DNA from: a bacterium
Lineage (GTDB): Bacteria; Actinomycetota; Actinomycetes; Actinomycetales; Actinomycetaceae
DNA length: 5,148 nucleotides
NCBI GenBank assembly: GCA_030544165.1
Contig: JAUNRP010000155.1
Span: 1 to 5,148, forward strand
Reading direction: 5' to 3'
Each line of letters starts with the position of its first letter. Positions within the stretch are counted from its first letter, which is position 1. Shown piece by piece: positions 1-5,148 of the stretch. The notes under the pieces were generated by a model that saw only the letters and a list, made by a program, of their open reading frames with translations, was not told the DNA's origin and searched no databases. Position numbers and translations under genes: made by a program.

Positions 1-638
1 GAGGGGGCGCGGTGCGGATGCTGGCTGCGGACCCACCGGACCAGGTGCTCCTGCTCGAGCGGCTGGACGCGGCGCGGCCGCTCACCGCGGTCTCGATCCT
101 CGAGGCCTGCGAGGTGATCGGCTCCCTCTTCTCTGCCCTCGACCGCCCGGCCCCGCCCCAGATCGACACCGTGGCCGATGTGCTGGGGGCCTGGGAGCCG
201 CCGGACGCCTCCCCGCTCGTCCCCCAGCGCCTCGTGCAGCAGGCGATGCGGCTGGAGGCCGACCTCCTGGCGGATCCTCCCCCGGCCCGCCTGGTCCACC
301 AGGACCTCCACGACGGCAACGTGCTCGCCCCGCTCGACCCCTCCCGGGGGGACTGGCTCGCGATCGACCCGAAGCCCGTGGCGGCCGAGTGGGCGTTCGC
401 CGTGGCGCCCATCGTGTGGAACCGCCCGGACGAGCTCGCCCGCGCGTACAACCTGCGCACCCACGTCCGCATGCGCGCGGACATCGTGGCGGAGGTGGCC
501 GGCCTCGATCCGGAGCGCGTGCGGGCGTGGACCTTCGTGCGGCTCGTGCGCAACGCGGCCTGGGCCGGCGGGTTCGCCCCCGCGAGCGAGGAGTTCCTCA
601 CGCGCATGATCGCGCTCGCCAAGGCCTTCGCGAGCTAG
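1..638 (+). CDS. Aminoglycoside phosphotransferase-like kinase (streptomycin 6-kinase type), 5' end missing
   Basis: This is the C-terminal part of a small-molecule kinase with the APH fold; the closest resemblance is the streptomycin/hydroxyurea kinase family, APH(6)-like. The reading frame stays open to the left edge (codons from position 3 read GGAVRMLAAD, a typical family stretch), so the GTG at 12 is probably internal and the true start lies upstream. Numbering from that GTG, LVHQDLHDGN (94-103) is the Brenner motif with catalytic Asp98 and metal-binding Asn103, and AIDPKP (117-122) supplies the second metal ligand, Asp119. It is followed by VAPIVWNRP, which matches the family's usual 'APLLWN' segment. 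Complete members have about 280-300 residues, so roughly 80-90 N-terminal residues, including the nucleotide-binding lobe, are missing from view. Known members phosphorylate streptomycin, but many chromosomal homologues have unknown substrates, so resistance should not be assumed. It ends convergently against fhs. Confidence 0.85.
   Translation, partial: GGAVRMLAADPPDQVLLLERLDAARPLTAVSILEACEVIGSLFSALDRPAPPQIDTVADVLGAWEPPDASPLVPQRLVQQAMRLEADLLADPPPARLVHQDLHDGNVLAPLDPSRGDWLAIDPKPVAAEWAFAVAPIVWNRPDELARAYNLRTHVRMRADIVAEVAGLDPERVRAWTFVRLVRNAAWAGGFAPASEEFLTRMIALAKAFAS
635..638. other. Shared palindromic stop codons of two convergent genes
   Basis: The four bases CTAG hold both stop codons. The kinase ends with TAG at 636-638 on the + strand, and fhs ends with TAG read from 637 to 635 on the - strand. 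There is therefore no intergenic DNA and no room for a terminator between the genes, so each transcript must run into the other's coding region or end by a factor-dependent mechanism. Confidence 0.93.
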
Positions 639-2296
639 AAGAGCCCCACGATCTCCTCACCCTCGAGGTCGATGTTCTCCGCGTTGGGATGGCTCGGCAG
701 GCCCGGCATGGTGGACATCGCACCCGCCAGCACGTACACGTAGCCGGCGCCGGCGGCGAGGCGGGCCTCGCGGATGGGCAGGCGCCACTCGCCCGAGGGG
801 TCCAGCCCCTTCTCGTGCGTGATGGACAGGTGGGTCTTGGCCACCACCACGGGCAGTTTCCCGTAGCCGAGATCGGTGAAGCGCTTCAGTTCCTTGGCGG
901 CCGCCGGGGCGATGTCCACGTCGCTCGCGCCGTAGACGCCGCGCGCCACCCCCCGGATCTTGTCCTCGAGGCTCTCCTCCAGCTCGTAGTTGCGCCTGAG
1001 CTCGGTCCGCGGGTTCTCCTCGAGGCACTGCACCACCAGTCTGGCGAGCTCCTCCGCCCCCGCCCCGCCGTCCGCCACATGGGTGGAGACGGCACACGGG
1101 ATGCCGAGCTCTGCGCAGCGCTCCGCGATGAACTCGTGCTCGGCGGCGTGGTCTCCCGGGAACGCGTTGATGGCCACCACGGCGGGCAGGCCCCACCGCT
1201 TCAGGGTGCCGAGGTGGTGCTCGAGGTTGGAGATCCCCGCGGCCACGTCGTCCACGTTCTCCTCGAGGAGTTCGGGCGGCAGCGGCCTTCCGGCCACCAC
1301 GCGGTAGCGGCCGGAGAGGGACTTCAGCGCCCGCACGGTCACCACCATCACGGCCATGGTGGGAGACAGGCCCGCCCGGGACTTGAGGTTCACGAGGCGT
1401 TCGGCGCCGAGGTCCGCGCCGAAGCCGGACTCGGTGATGATCATCTCCCCGCCCAGGCCCGCGGCCATGCGGTCCGAGACCACCGAGGAGTTGCCGGTGG
1501 CGATGTTGCCGAACGGGCCCGTGTGGATGAGCACGGGCACGCCCTCCGAGGTCTGCATCAGGTTGGGGCGCAGGGCGTCCCGCAGGAGGACCGCCATGGC
1601 GCCGGCGGCCTTGAGGTCCTCGGCCGTCACGGCCGTCCCCTCGAACGTGTAGCCCACCACGATCCGCCCGAGGCGGCGGCGCAGGTCCTCGAGATCGTGG
1701 GCCATCGCGAGCACGGTCATCACCTCCGAGGCGGCCGTGATGTCGAAGGACGCCTGCCGGGTGACGCCATCCACCTTGGAGCCAAGCCCGATCACGATGT
1801 GGCGCAGCGCCCGGTCGTTCACGTCCAGCACGCGGGGCCAGGTGATGGTCCGCTCGTCGATCCCGAGGGCGTTTCCGTGGTGGAGGTGGTTGTCCACCAT
1901 CGCCGCGAGCATGTTGTGGGCCGAGGTGACGGCGTGGAAATCGCCCGTGAGGTGGAGGTTCAGGAGCTCGGTGGGGACCACCTGGCTCGCCCCCGCTCCC
2001 GAGGCCCCGCCCTTGATCCCGAACGTGGGGCCGAGCGAGGGCTGGCGCAGCGTGAGCACGGGCCGGCGCCCGATCCGGGCGAGTCCCTGTGCCAACCCGA
2101 TCGACGTCGTCGTCTTGCCCTCCCCGAGCGGCGTGGGGGTCACCGCCGTGACGCAGATGAGCGGGGCCGGCTCCCCCGGGTAGTCACGGGCCGGGAGGGG
2201 GAGCTTGGCCACGTACGGGCCGTAGGTCTGCAGGTTGGCGGGGTCGAAGCCGGCATCGGTGGCGACGTCGAGGATGGGGCGGGGTGGGGTCTCCAT
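635..2296 (-). CDS. fhs: Formate--tetrahydrofolate ligase (10-formyl-THF synthetase)
   Basis: The cytosolic enzyme condenses formate with tetrahydrofolate using ATP to give 10-formyl-THF, feeding purine synthesis, initiator fMet-tRNA and the wider one-carbon pool. The 553-residue product has the usual length of about 550-560. Visible landmarks are the P-loop TPLGEGKT (55-62), [12 protein letters not shown] (86-97), a long [16 protein letters not shown] / AAMVDNHL block (115-138), the [16 protein letters not shown] block (150-165), GFGADLGAE (291-299), [10 protein letters not shown] (371-380), LPVVVAKT (481-488), TMPGLPSHP (529-537) and the conserved C-terminal GLF. An AGGA seven bases before the ATG at 2296 supports the start. 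Two oddities stand out: residue 85 is Gln (codon CAG at 2044-2042), whereas the family motif normally reads REPSLGP, and the segment at 261-271 ([11 protein letters not shown]) lacks the Cys of the HGCNS element known from the Moorella enzyme. The gene is divergent from the glutamate transporter and its stop overlaps that of the kinase. Confidence 0.97.
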   Translation of the reverse strand: METPPRPILDVATDAGFDPANLQTYGPYVAKLPLPARDYPGEPAPLICVTAVTPTPLGEGKTTTSIGLAQGLARIGRRPVLTLRQPSLGPTFGIKGGASGAGASQVVPTELLNLHLTGDFHAVTSAHNMLAAMVDNHLHHGNALGIDERTITWPRVLDVNDRALRHIVIGLGSKVDGVTRQASFDITAASEVMTVLAMAHDLEDLRRRLGRIVVGYTFEGTAVTAEDLKAAGAMAVLLRDALRPNLMQTSEGVPVLIHTGPFGNIATGNSSVVSDRMAAGLGGEMIITESGFGADLGAERLVNLKSRAGLSPTMAVMVVTVRALKSLSGRYRVVAGRPLPPELLEENVDDVAAGISNLEHHLGTLKRWGLPAVVAINAFPGDHAAEHEFIAERCAELGIPCAVSTHVADGGAGAEELARLVVQCLEENPRTELRRNYELEESLEDKIRGVARGVYGASDVDIAPAAAKELKRFTDLGYGKLPVVVAKTHLSITHEKGLDPSGEWRLPIREARLAAGAGYVYVLAGAMSTMPGLPSHPNAENIDLEGEEIVGLF

Positions 2297-2300
2297 GCCA

Positions 2301-2308
2301 CTGTCCTA
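2301..2308 (-). promoter_or_regulatory. Ribosome binding site of fhs
   Basis: Read on the - strand this is TAGGACAG. Its AGGA core (2307-2304) lies seven bases before the ATG at 2296-2294. It is a moderate Shine-Dalgarno match that decides the fhs start, because no other in-frame start nearby has a comparable site. Confidence 0.6.
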
Positions 2309-2327
2309 TCGCGCGCTGGCCGGGCGG

Positions 2328-2346
2328 GTGGGGACTTTCGTCCCAC
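2328..2346 (-). other. GAAA-tetraloop hairpin in the fhs leader
   Basis: Read on the - strand this is GTGGGAC, loop GAAA, GTCCCCAC: seven base pairs with one bulged C, closed by a C-G pair over a GNRA tetraloop, an unusually stable RNA cap. It lies 31 bases upstream of the fhs ATG. It can only form if fhs transcription begins at or upstream of about 2346. The weak TAACAA -10 candidate at 2354-2349 would start transcription inside the 5' arm and destroy it. No riboswitch family was recognised around it. Confidence 0.4.
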
Positions 2347-2350
2347 GATT

Positions 2351-2367
2351 GTTACCTGACGGTTACC
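2351..2367. promoter_or_regulatory. Two GTTACC direct repeats at 11-bp spacing (candidate operator)
   Basis: GTTACC occurs at 2351-2356 and again at 2362-2367, exactly 11 bp apart, so both copies lie on the same face of the helix. A degenerate GTCCC sits one further period upstream at 2340. Direct repeats of this period are typical of OmpR-family regulators, and GTTAC-n6-GTTAC resembles the published actinobacterial GlnR pattern gTnAc-n6-GaAAc. Relative to the inferred gluA transcription start the pair lies at about -61 to -45, a usual activator position. The regulator assignment is inference. Confidence 0.4.
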
Positions 2368-2399
2368 AACGGCGCGCGCGCCAGCGAGGTCCGGCTCGG

Positions 2400-2412
2400 T
2401 AGTCTCGCGCAC

Positions 2413-2413
<1 letters not shown>
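2400..2413 (+). promoter_or_regulatory. -10 element and leaderless start of gluA
   Basis: TAGTCT (2400-2405) fits the TANNNT pattern of actinobacterial -10 elements. Its distance puts transcription start at 2412-2413, on or one base before the ATG of gluA. There is no Shine-Dalgarno sequence within 15 bases upstream; the nearest purine-rich GAGG ends 25 bases away. Together these suggest a leaderless mRNA. No -35 hexamer is recognisable at the expected place, which is occupied by the GC palindrome. Confidence 0.45.
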
Positions 2414-3164
<751 letters not shown>

Positions 3165-3168
<4 letters not shown>

Positions 3169-3193
3169 CCAGCAGTTCTTAGAAGAGTAGATC
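3165..3193 (+). promoter_or_regulatory. Possible internal promoter before gluB
   Basis: CTGACC (3165-3170) and TAGATC (3188-3193) are separated by 17 bp and resemble weak -35 and -10 hexamers. Transcription would start near 3200, just before the gluB ribosome site. The 45-bp gap is also clearly richer in A/T than its surroundings. Both hexamers are imperfect, so this is tentative. Confidence 0.22.
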
Positions 3194-3200
3194 CAACAAC

Positions 3201-3206
3201 AGGAGG
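3201..3206 (+). promoter_or_regulatory. Strong ribosome binding site of gluB
   Basis: AGGAGG lies seven bases before the ATG at 3214, a near-perfect Shine-Dalgarno at ideal spacing. It is the strongest in the window and contrasts with gluA, which has none. This fits a need for more binding protein than ATPase. Confidence 0.8.
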
Positions 3207-3213
3207 ACCAGCC

Positions 3214-4110
3214 ATGCGAAATCGACTGATCACAGCCGGAACCGTTGCGGCGCTCGCCCTCACCCTCGCCGCTTGCGGCGGGACTGGGAACGGCGGCACC
3301 ACCACCCCCGCAGGCGGTGGCGAGACCACCACCGAGGCGGGTGGCGAGGAGACCGGCGGTGAGACCGGCGGCGCGGGCGGCGGCGAGGGCACCCTCACCG
3401 TGGGCATCAAGTACGACCAGCCCGGCCTCGGCCTCCAGCAGGGCGCCGACTTCACCGGGTTCGACGTGGACGTGGCCCGCTACGTGGCCGAACACCTCGG
3501 ATATGACGACATCGAGTTCGTGGAGTCCATCTCCGCGCAGCGCGAGACCATGCTCGAGAACGGGCAGGTGGACATGATCTTCGCCACCTACTCGATCACG
3601 GACGCCCGACGTGAGCGCGTGGACTTCGCCGGACCGTACTTCGTGGCCGGCCAGGACCTCCTGGTGCGCCAGGACGAGGCCGAGATCACGGGCCCCGAGA
3701 CCCTCGAGGGCCGCATCCTCTGCTCGGTGGAGGGCTCCACCTCCGCTGAGCGAATCCGCGATGACCACCCGGGAGTGGAGCTCTACCCGGCTGCCACCTA
3801 CTCCGAGTGCGTGGAGCTCCTGACCGCGACCACGGTGGACGCGGTGACCACGGATGACATCATCCTCGCGGGCTTCGCCAACCAGCCGGCCTACGCGGGC
3901 CAGCTCAAGGTGGTGGGTAACACCTTCTCCACGGAGAACTACGGCGTGGGCCTGCCCAAGGGATCCACCGAGCTGTGTGGCCAGGTGAACGAGGCCATCG
4001 CCGAGATGGTGTCCTCCGGTGCGTGGGAGGAGGCGCTCTCCTCGAACGCCGGCGCCGACTACCAGTACAACGCCGAGACCAACCCGCCAGAAGCCATGGA
4101 GTGCGCCTAG
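3214..4110 (+). CDS. gluB: Glutamate-type ABC importer, substrate-binding lipoprotein
   Basis: This extracytoplasmic binding protein (family 3 solute-binding fold) would capture glutamate or a similar amino acid and dock on GluC/GluD. The first 20 residues are a lipoprotein signal peptide (Arg-rich start, hydrophobic core, lipobox LAAC), with Cys21 as the lipidated residue. Residues 22-59 form a low-complexity Gly/Thr/Glu tether made of repeated GGET/GGE-like units. The ligand domain starts at LTVGIKYDQP (61-70) and shows GFDVDVARYVAEHLG (82-96), then YSITDARRERVDFAGPYF (126-143). There Arg132 aligns with the carboxylate-binding Arg of GlnH-type proteins, and Asp214 in DAVTTDD probably aligns with the ligand-amine Asp. 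Four further cysteines (170, 199, 255, 297) could form disulfides outside the membrane. The 298-residue length is usual. A strong ribosome site precedes it and a large hairpin follows its stop. Substrate is inferred from gene order and family resemblance; aspartate or glutamine remain possible. Confidence 0.93.
   Translation: MRNRLITAGTVAALALTLAACGGTGNGGTTTPAGGGETTTEAGGEETGGETGGAGGGEGTLTVGIKYDQPGLGLQQGADFTGFDVDVARYVAEHLGYDDIEFVESISAQRETMLENGQVDMIFATYSITDARRERVDFAGPYFVAGQDLLVRQDEAEITGPETLEGRILCSVEGSTSAERIRDDHPGVELYPAATYSECVELLTATTVDAVTTDDIILAGFANQPAYAGQLKVVGNTFSTENYGVGLPKGSTELCGQVNEAIAEMVSSGAWEEALSSNAGADYQYNAETNPPEAMECA
3277..3390 (+). repeat. Low-complexity Gly/Thr/Glu linker coding repeat in gluB
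   Basis: This stretch encodes residues 22-59 of the binding protein and is built almost entirely of Gly, Thr, Glu and Ala codons, with recurring GGCGGT/GAGACC-type units (GGET, GGEE, GGAGGGE). It is a flexible, acidic tether between the lipidated Cys and the folded domain. Such repetitive GC-rich DNA is prone to length variation between strains. Confidence 0.7.
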
Positions 4111-4119
4111 CAATCACCC

Positions 4120-4150
4120 CGGTGGGGCCCGCGGACTGCGGGCCCCACCG
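4120..4150 (+). terminator. Strong intercistronic hairpin between gluB and gluC
   Basis: CGGTGGGGCCCGC (4120-4132) pairs perfectly with GCGGGCCCCACCG (4138-4150) over the five-base loop GGACT, a 13-bp GC-rich stem. It begins nine bases after the gluB stop and ends 23 bases before the gluC start. No T-run follows, so it is not a classical intrinsic terminator. It more probably protects the upstream message from 3' decay or partly attenuates read-through, giving more GluB than permease. Its position inside an evident operon argues against full termination. Confidence 0.75.
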
Positions 4151-4156
4151 CTGGCC

Positions 4157-4170
4157 GGAGGAAGTGAGGG
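4157..4170 (+). promoter_or_regulatory. Double ribosome-site region of gluC
   Basis: GGAGG (4157-4161) lies 12 bases and GAGGG (4166-4170 region) three bases before the ATG at 4174. One is a little too far and the other too close to be ideal, so translation may start less efficiently than for gluB. The site begins seven bases after the hairpin stem and stays unpaired when the stem forms. Confidence 0.5.
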
Positions 4171-4173
4171 CAG

Positions 4174-4854
4174 ATGGGCGAACTGTTCGCCAACTACGAC
4201 ATCCTTGGAGCGTTCTGGACCAACATCCAGTTGACGGTGTTCTCCGCGATCGGATCCCTCGCCCTCGGTACCATCCTGGCCATCATGCGGGTCTCCCCCG
4301 CCGCGAGCATGCGCACGGCCGCCATGATCTACGTGGACGTGGTCCGCAACACGCCCCTCACCCTCATCCTCCTCGGCGCCTCGCTGGGACTGTGGGGGCA
4401 GCTCGGCGTGGTGCTCGCCGAGCCCGGATCCCCGGGCTTCATCGCCTCCAACGGGTTCCGGCTCGCCGTGTTGGGTCTCTCCGTCTACCACGCCGCGTTC
4501 GTGTGCGAGGCGCTCCGCTCCGGTGTGAACACCGTGCCGCTCGGCCAGGCGGAGGCCGCCCGCTCGATCGGCCTCACGTTCAGCCAGTCCATGGGCAGCG
4601 TGGTCCTCCCCCAGGCGTTCCGCGGCGCGATCGCGCCGCTCGGCAACACCCTGATCGCCCTCACCAAGAACACCACGGTGGCGCAGGTAGCGGGAGTGGT
4701 CCAGGCGTCCTCCGTCATGTACACGATGTTCGAGTTCCGGCCCGACGTGATGGTGTTGATCTTCCTGATCATCGCCCTCGGGTTCGTGGCGATCGTGCTC
4801 CCGCTCGGCGTCCTCACCACCTGGGCGTCCCGGCGGTGGAGGGTGGCCCGATGA
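4174..4854 (+). CDS. gluC: Glutamate-type ABC importer, permease subunit
   Basis: This integral membrane subunit would pair with GluD to form the import channel. The 226 residues are typical of HisM/GlnP-type permeases. Hydrophobic segments are seen at about 17-40, 61-82, 96-116, 150-165 (weaker) and 190-217. The segment DVVRNTPLTLILL (55-67) is the conserved family stretch after the second loop. The cytoplasmic EAA loop reads EAARSIGLTFSQSMGSVVLPQA (127-148), with the key Glu127, Gly133 and LP at 145-146. It contacts the GluA ATPase. ALTKNTTVA (162-170) is another family hallmark. The N-terminal NYDILGAFWTNIQLTVFSAIGSL agrees with the usual start, and the ATG has a purine-rich site upstream. 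The last codon overlaps the gluD start by ATGA. Substrate specificity is not readable from this subunit alone. Confidence 0.93.
   Translation: MGELFANYDILGAFWTNIQLTVFSAIGSLALGTILAIMRVSPAASMRTAAMIYVDVVRNTPLTLILLGASLGLWGQLGVVLAEPGSPGFIASNGFRLAVLGLSVYHAAFVCEALRSGVNTVPLGQAEAARSIGLTFSQSMGSVVLPQAFRGAIAPLGNTLIALTKNTTVAQVAGVVQASSVMYTMFEFRPDVMVLIFLIIALGFVAIVLPLGVLTTWASRRWRVAR
4838..4843 (+). promoter_or_regulatory. Ribosome binding site of gluD inside gluC
   Basis: GGAGGG lies within the last codons of gluC, seven bases before the gluD ATG at 4851. This good site inside the upstream gene, plus the ATGA overlap, confirms the gluD start and suggests translational coupling that keeps the two permease subunits equimolar. 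Confidence 0.75.
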
Positions 4855-5148
4855 AGAGCGCACAGGTCCTCTTCGACGCCCCCGGTCCCCGGGCGCGCCG
4901 CACCATCCTCATCACCAATGTGGTGGGCACCCTCCTCCTCGTGGGCGTCCTGGTGGTGACCGTCCTCGCCCTGGCGGACAAGGGCCAGCTCACCGCCGCC
5001 AAGTGGGAACCCTTCCTCACCGGGGACCTCTGGCAGTACCACCTCCTGCCGGGCCTGTGGGCCACCCTGGGCGCCGCCGCCCTCTCGATGGTGACGTCCA
5101 ACGTGTTCGGGCTCCTCTTCGGCATGGGGCGGCTCGCCTCGAACGGCT
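4851..5148 (+). CDS. gluD: Glutamate-type ABC importer, second permease subunit, 3' end missing
   Basis: This is the start of the partner permease, with 99 codons visible before the window ends. The ATG overlaps the gluC stop as ATGA (4851-4854). The product begins MKSAQVLFDAPGPRARR, a basic cytoplasmic head, where DAPGPRARR resembles the N-termini of actinobacterial GluD proteins. A first membrane span lies at about 20-42 (TNVVGTLLLVGVLVVTVLAL region). It is followed by an external loop with KGQLTAAKWEPF (44-55) and WQYHLLPGLWATL (61-73), the usual entry to the second span (about 70-92). The longer N-terminus relative to GluC is normal for this subunit. The EAA loop that would confirm the family lies beyond the edge, so identification rests on context and on these N-terminal features. 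Confidence 0.88.
   Translation, partial: MKSAQVLFDAPGPRARRTILITNVVGTLLLVGVLVVTVLALADKGQLTAAKWEPFLTGDLWQYHLLPGLWATLGAAALSMVTSNVFGLLFGMGRLASNG

Larger units (their letters stand above)
2297..2412. promoter_or_regulatory. Divergent control region between fhs and gluA
   Basis: These 116 bp separate the divergent starts of fhs (2296, - strand) and gluA (2413, + strand) and must hold promoters for both. In order the region contains the fhs ribosome site, a GNRA-type hairpin (2328-2346), the GTTACC pair (2351-2367) in its only A/T-richer stretch, the perfect palindrome GGCGCGCGCGCC (2371-2382) and the TAGTCT -10 candidate for gluA (2400-2405). No convincing -35 is present for either gene. A possible fhs -10 is TAACAA on the - strand (2354-2349), overlapping the GTTACC repeat, but it is weak. 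Confidence 0.7.

Noticed and set aside
389..2359. A 656-codon open frame on the + strand across fhs
   Set aside because: It lies antisense to the well-conserved fhs gene, has low-complexity Arg/Gly/His/Val-rich composition and no recognisable domain. Such frames arise from GC-biased third positions.
2314..2386. Inverted pair CGCTGGC (2314-2320) and GCCAGCG (2380-2386) flanking the divergent spacer
   Set aside because: It is only seven bases long, GC-only apart from one A/T pair, and separated by 59 bp. This is readily expected by chance at this base composition.
2284..2412. N-terminal extension of gluA from the GTG at 2284
   Set aside because: It would overlap the start of fhs, adds 43 residues absent from the ATPase family, and reads through the promoter elements. 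The ATG at 2413 gives the normal N-terminus.
3176..3184. Small palindrome TTCTTAGAA behind gluA as a terminator or operator
   Set aside because: A four-base arm with a one-base centre is too short for a terminator and has no T-run or partner repeat.
4120..4150. Reading the hairpin as a full rho-independent terminator ending the operon
   Set aside because: No T-run follows, and gluC/gluD continue on the same strand after a short gap without a visible promoter of their own, so at least partial read-through is needed.
4114..4863. A 249-codon open frame on the - strand across gluC
   Set aside because: It is antisense to gluC, extremely rich in His, Gly, Glu and Arg, and starts inside gluD. No domain or ribosome site supports it.

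Overview
The window is very GC-rich, protein-dense bacterial DNA with third positions strongly biased to G or C. Gene content, a likely leaderless transporter gene and the GluABCD transporter type all point to a high-GC actinobacterium. I cannot name the genus from this sequence. It looks like ordinary chromosome: there are no transposases, integrases, tRNAs, rRNAs or CRISPR repeats.

Layout. (1) Positions 1-638, + strand: the C-terminal two thirds of an aminoglycoside-phosphotransferase-fold kinase of the streptomycin 6-kinase type, whose start lies off the left edge. (2) Positions 635-2296, - strand: a complete formate--tetrahydrofolate ligase (fhs), convergent with the kinase. The two stop codons share one CTAG palindrome. 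(3) Positions 2297-2412: a 116-bp divergent control region. It contains two GTTACC repeats 11 bp apart, a perfect GGCGCGCGCGCC palindrome, a GNRA-capped hairpin readable in the fhs direction, and a -10-like TAGTCT placed so that the gluA transcript would start at or one base before its ATG. (4) Positions 2413 to the right edge, + strand: a glutamate-type polar amino-acid ABC importer in the order ATPase (gluA), lipoprotein binding protein (gluB), permease (gluC), permease (gluD, cut by the window end). This is the classical actinobacterial gluABCD order.

How it works together. GluB, lipid-anchored outside the membrane, would capture glutamate or a related amino acid and deliver it to the GluC/GluD channel, which is driven by a GluA dimer. 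A strong 13-bp hairpin between gluB and gluC lacks a U-tract. It probably stabilises the upstream gluA-gluB message or partly attenuates transcription, so that more binding protein than permease is made. gluC and gluD overlap by ATGA and are probably translationally coupled. Fhs makes 10-formyltetrahydrofolate from formate, THF and ATP. Its link to the transporter is the shared control region rather than a shared pathway.

No wholly novel system is visible. The points most worth a second look are the compact divergent promoter with its 11-bp repeat (resembling boxes of GlnR/PhoP-type regulators), the leaderless gluA start, the intercistronic hairpin, the shared stop palindrome, and a Glu-to-Gln change in a normally conserved Fhs motif.
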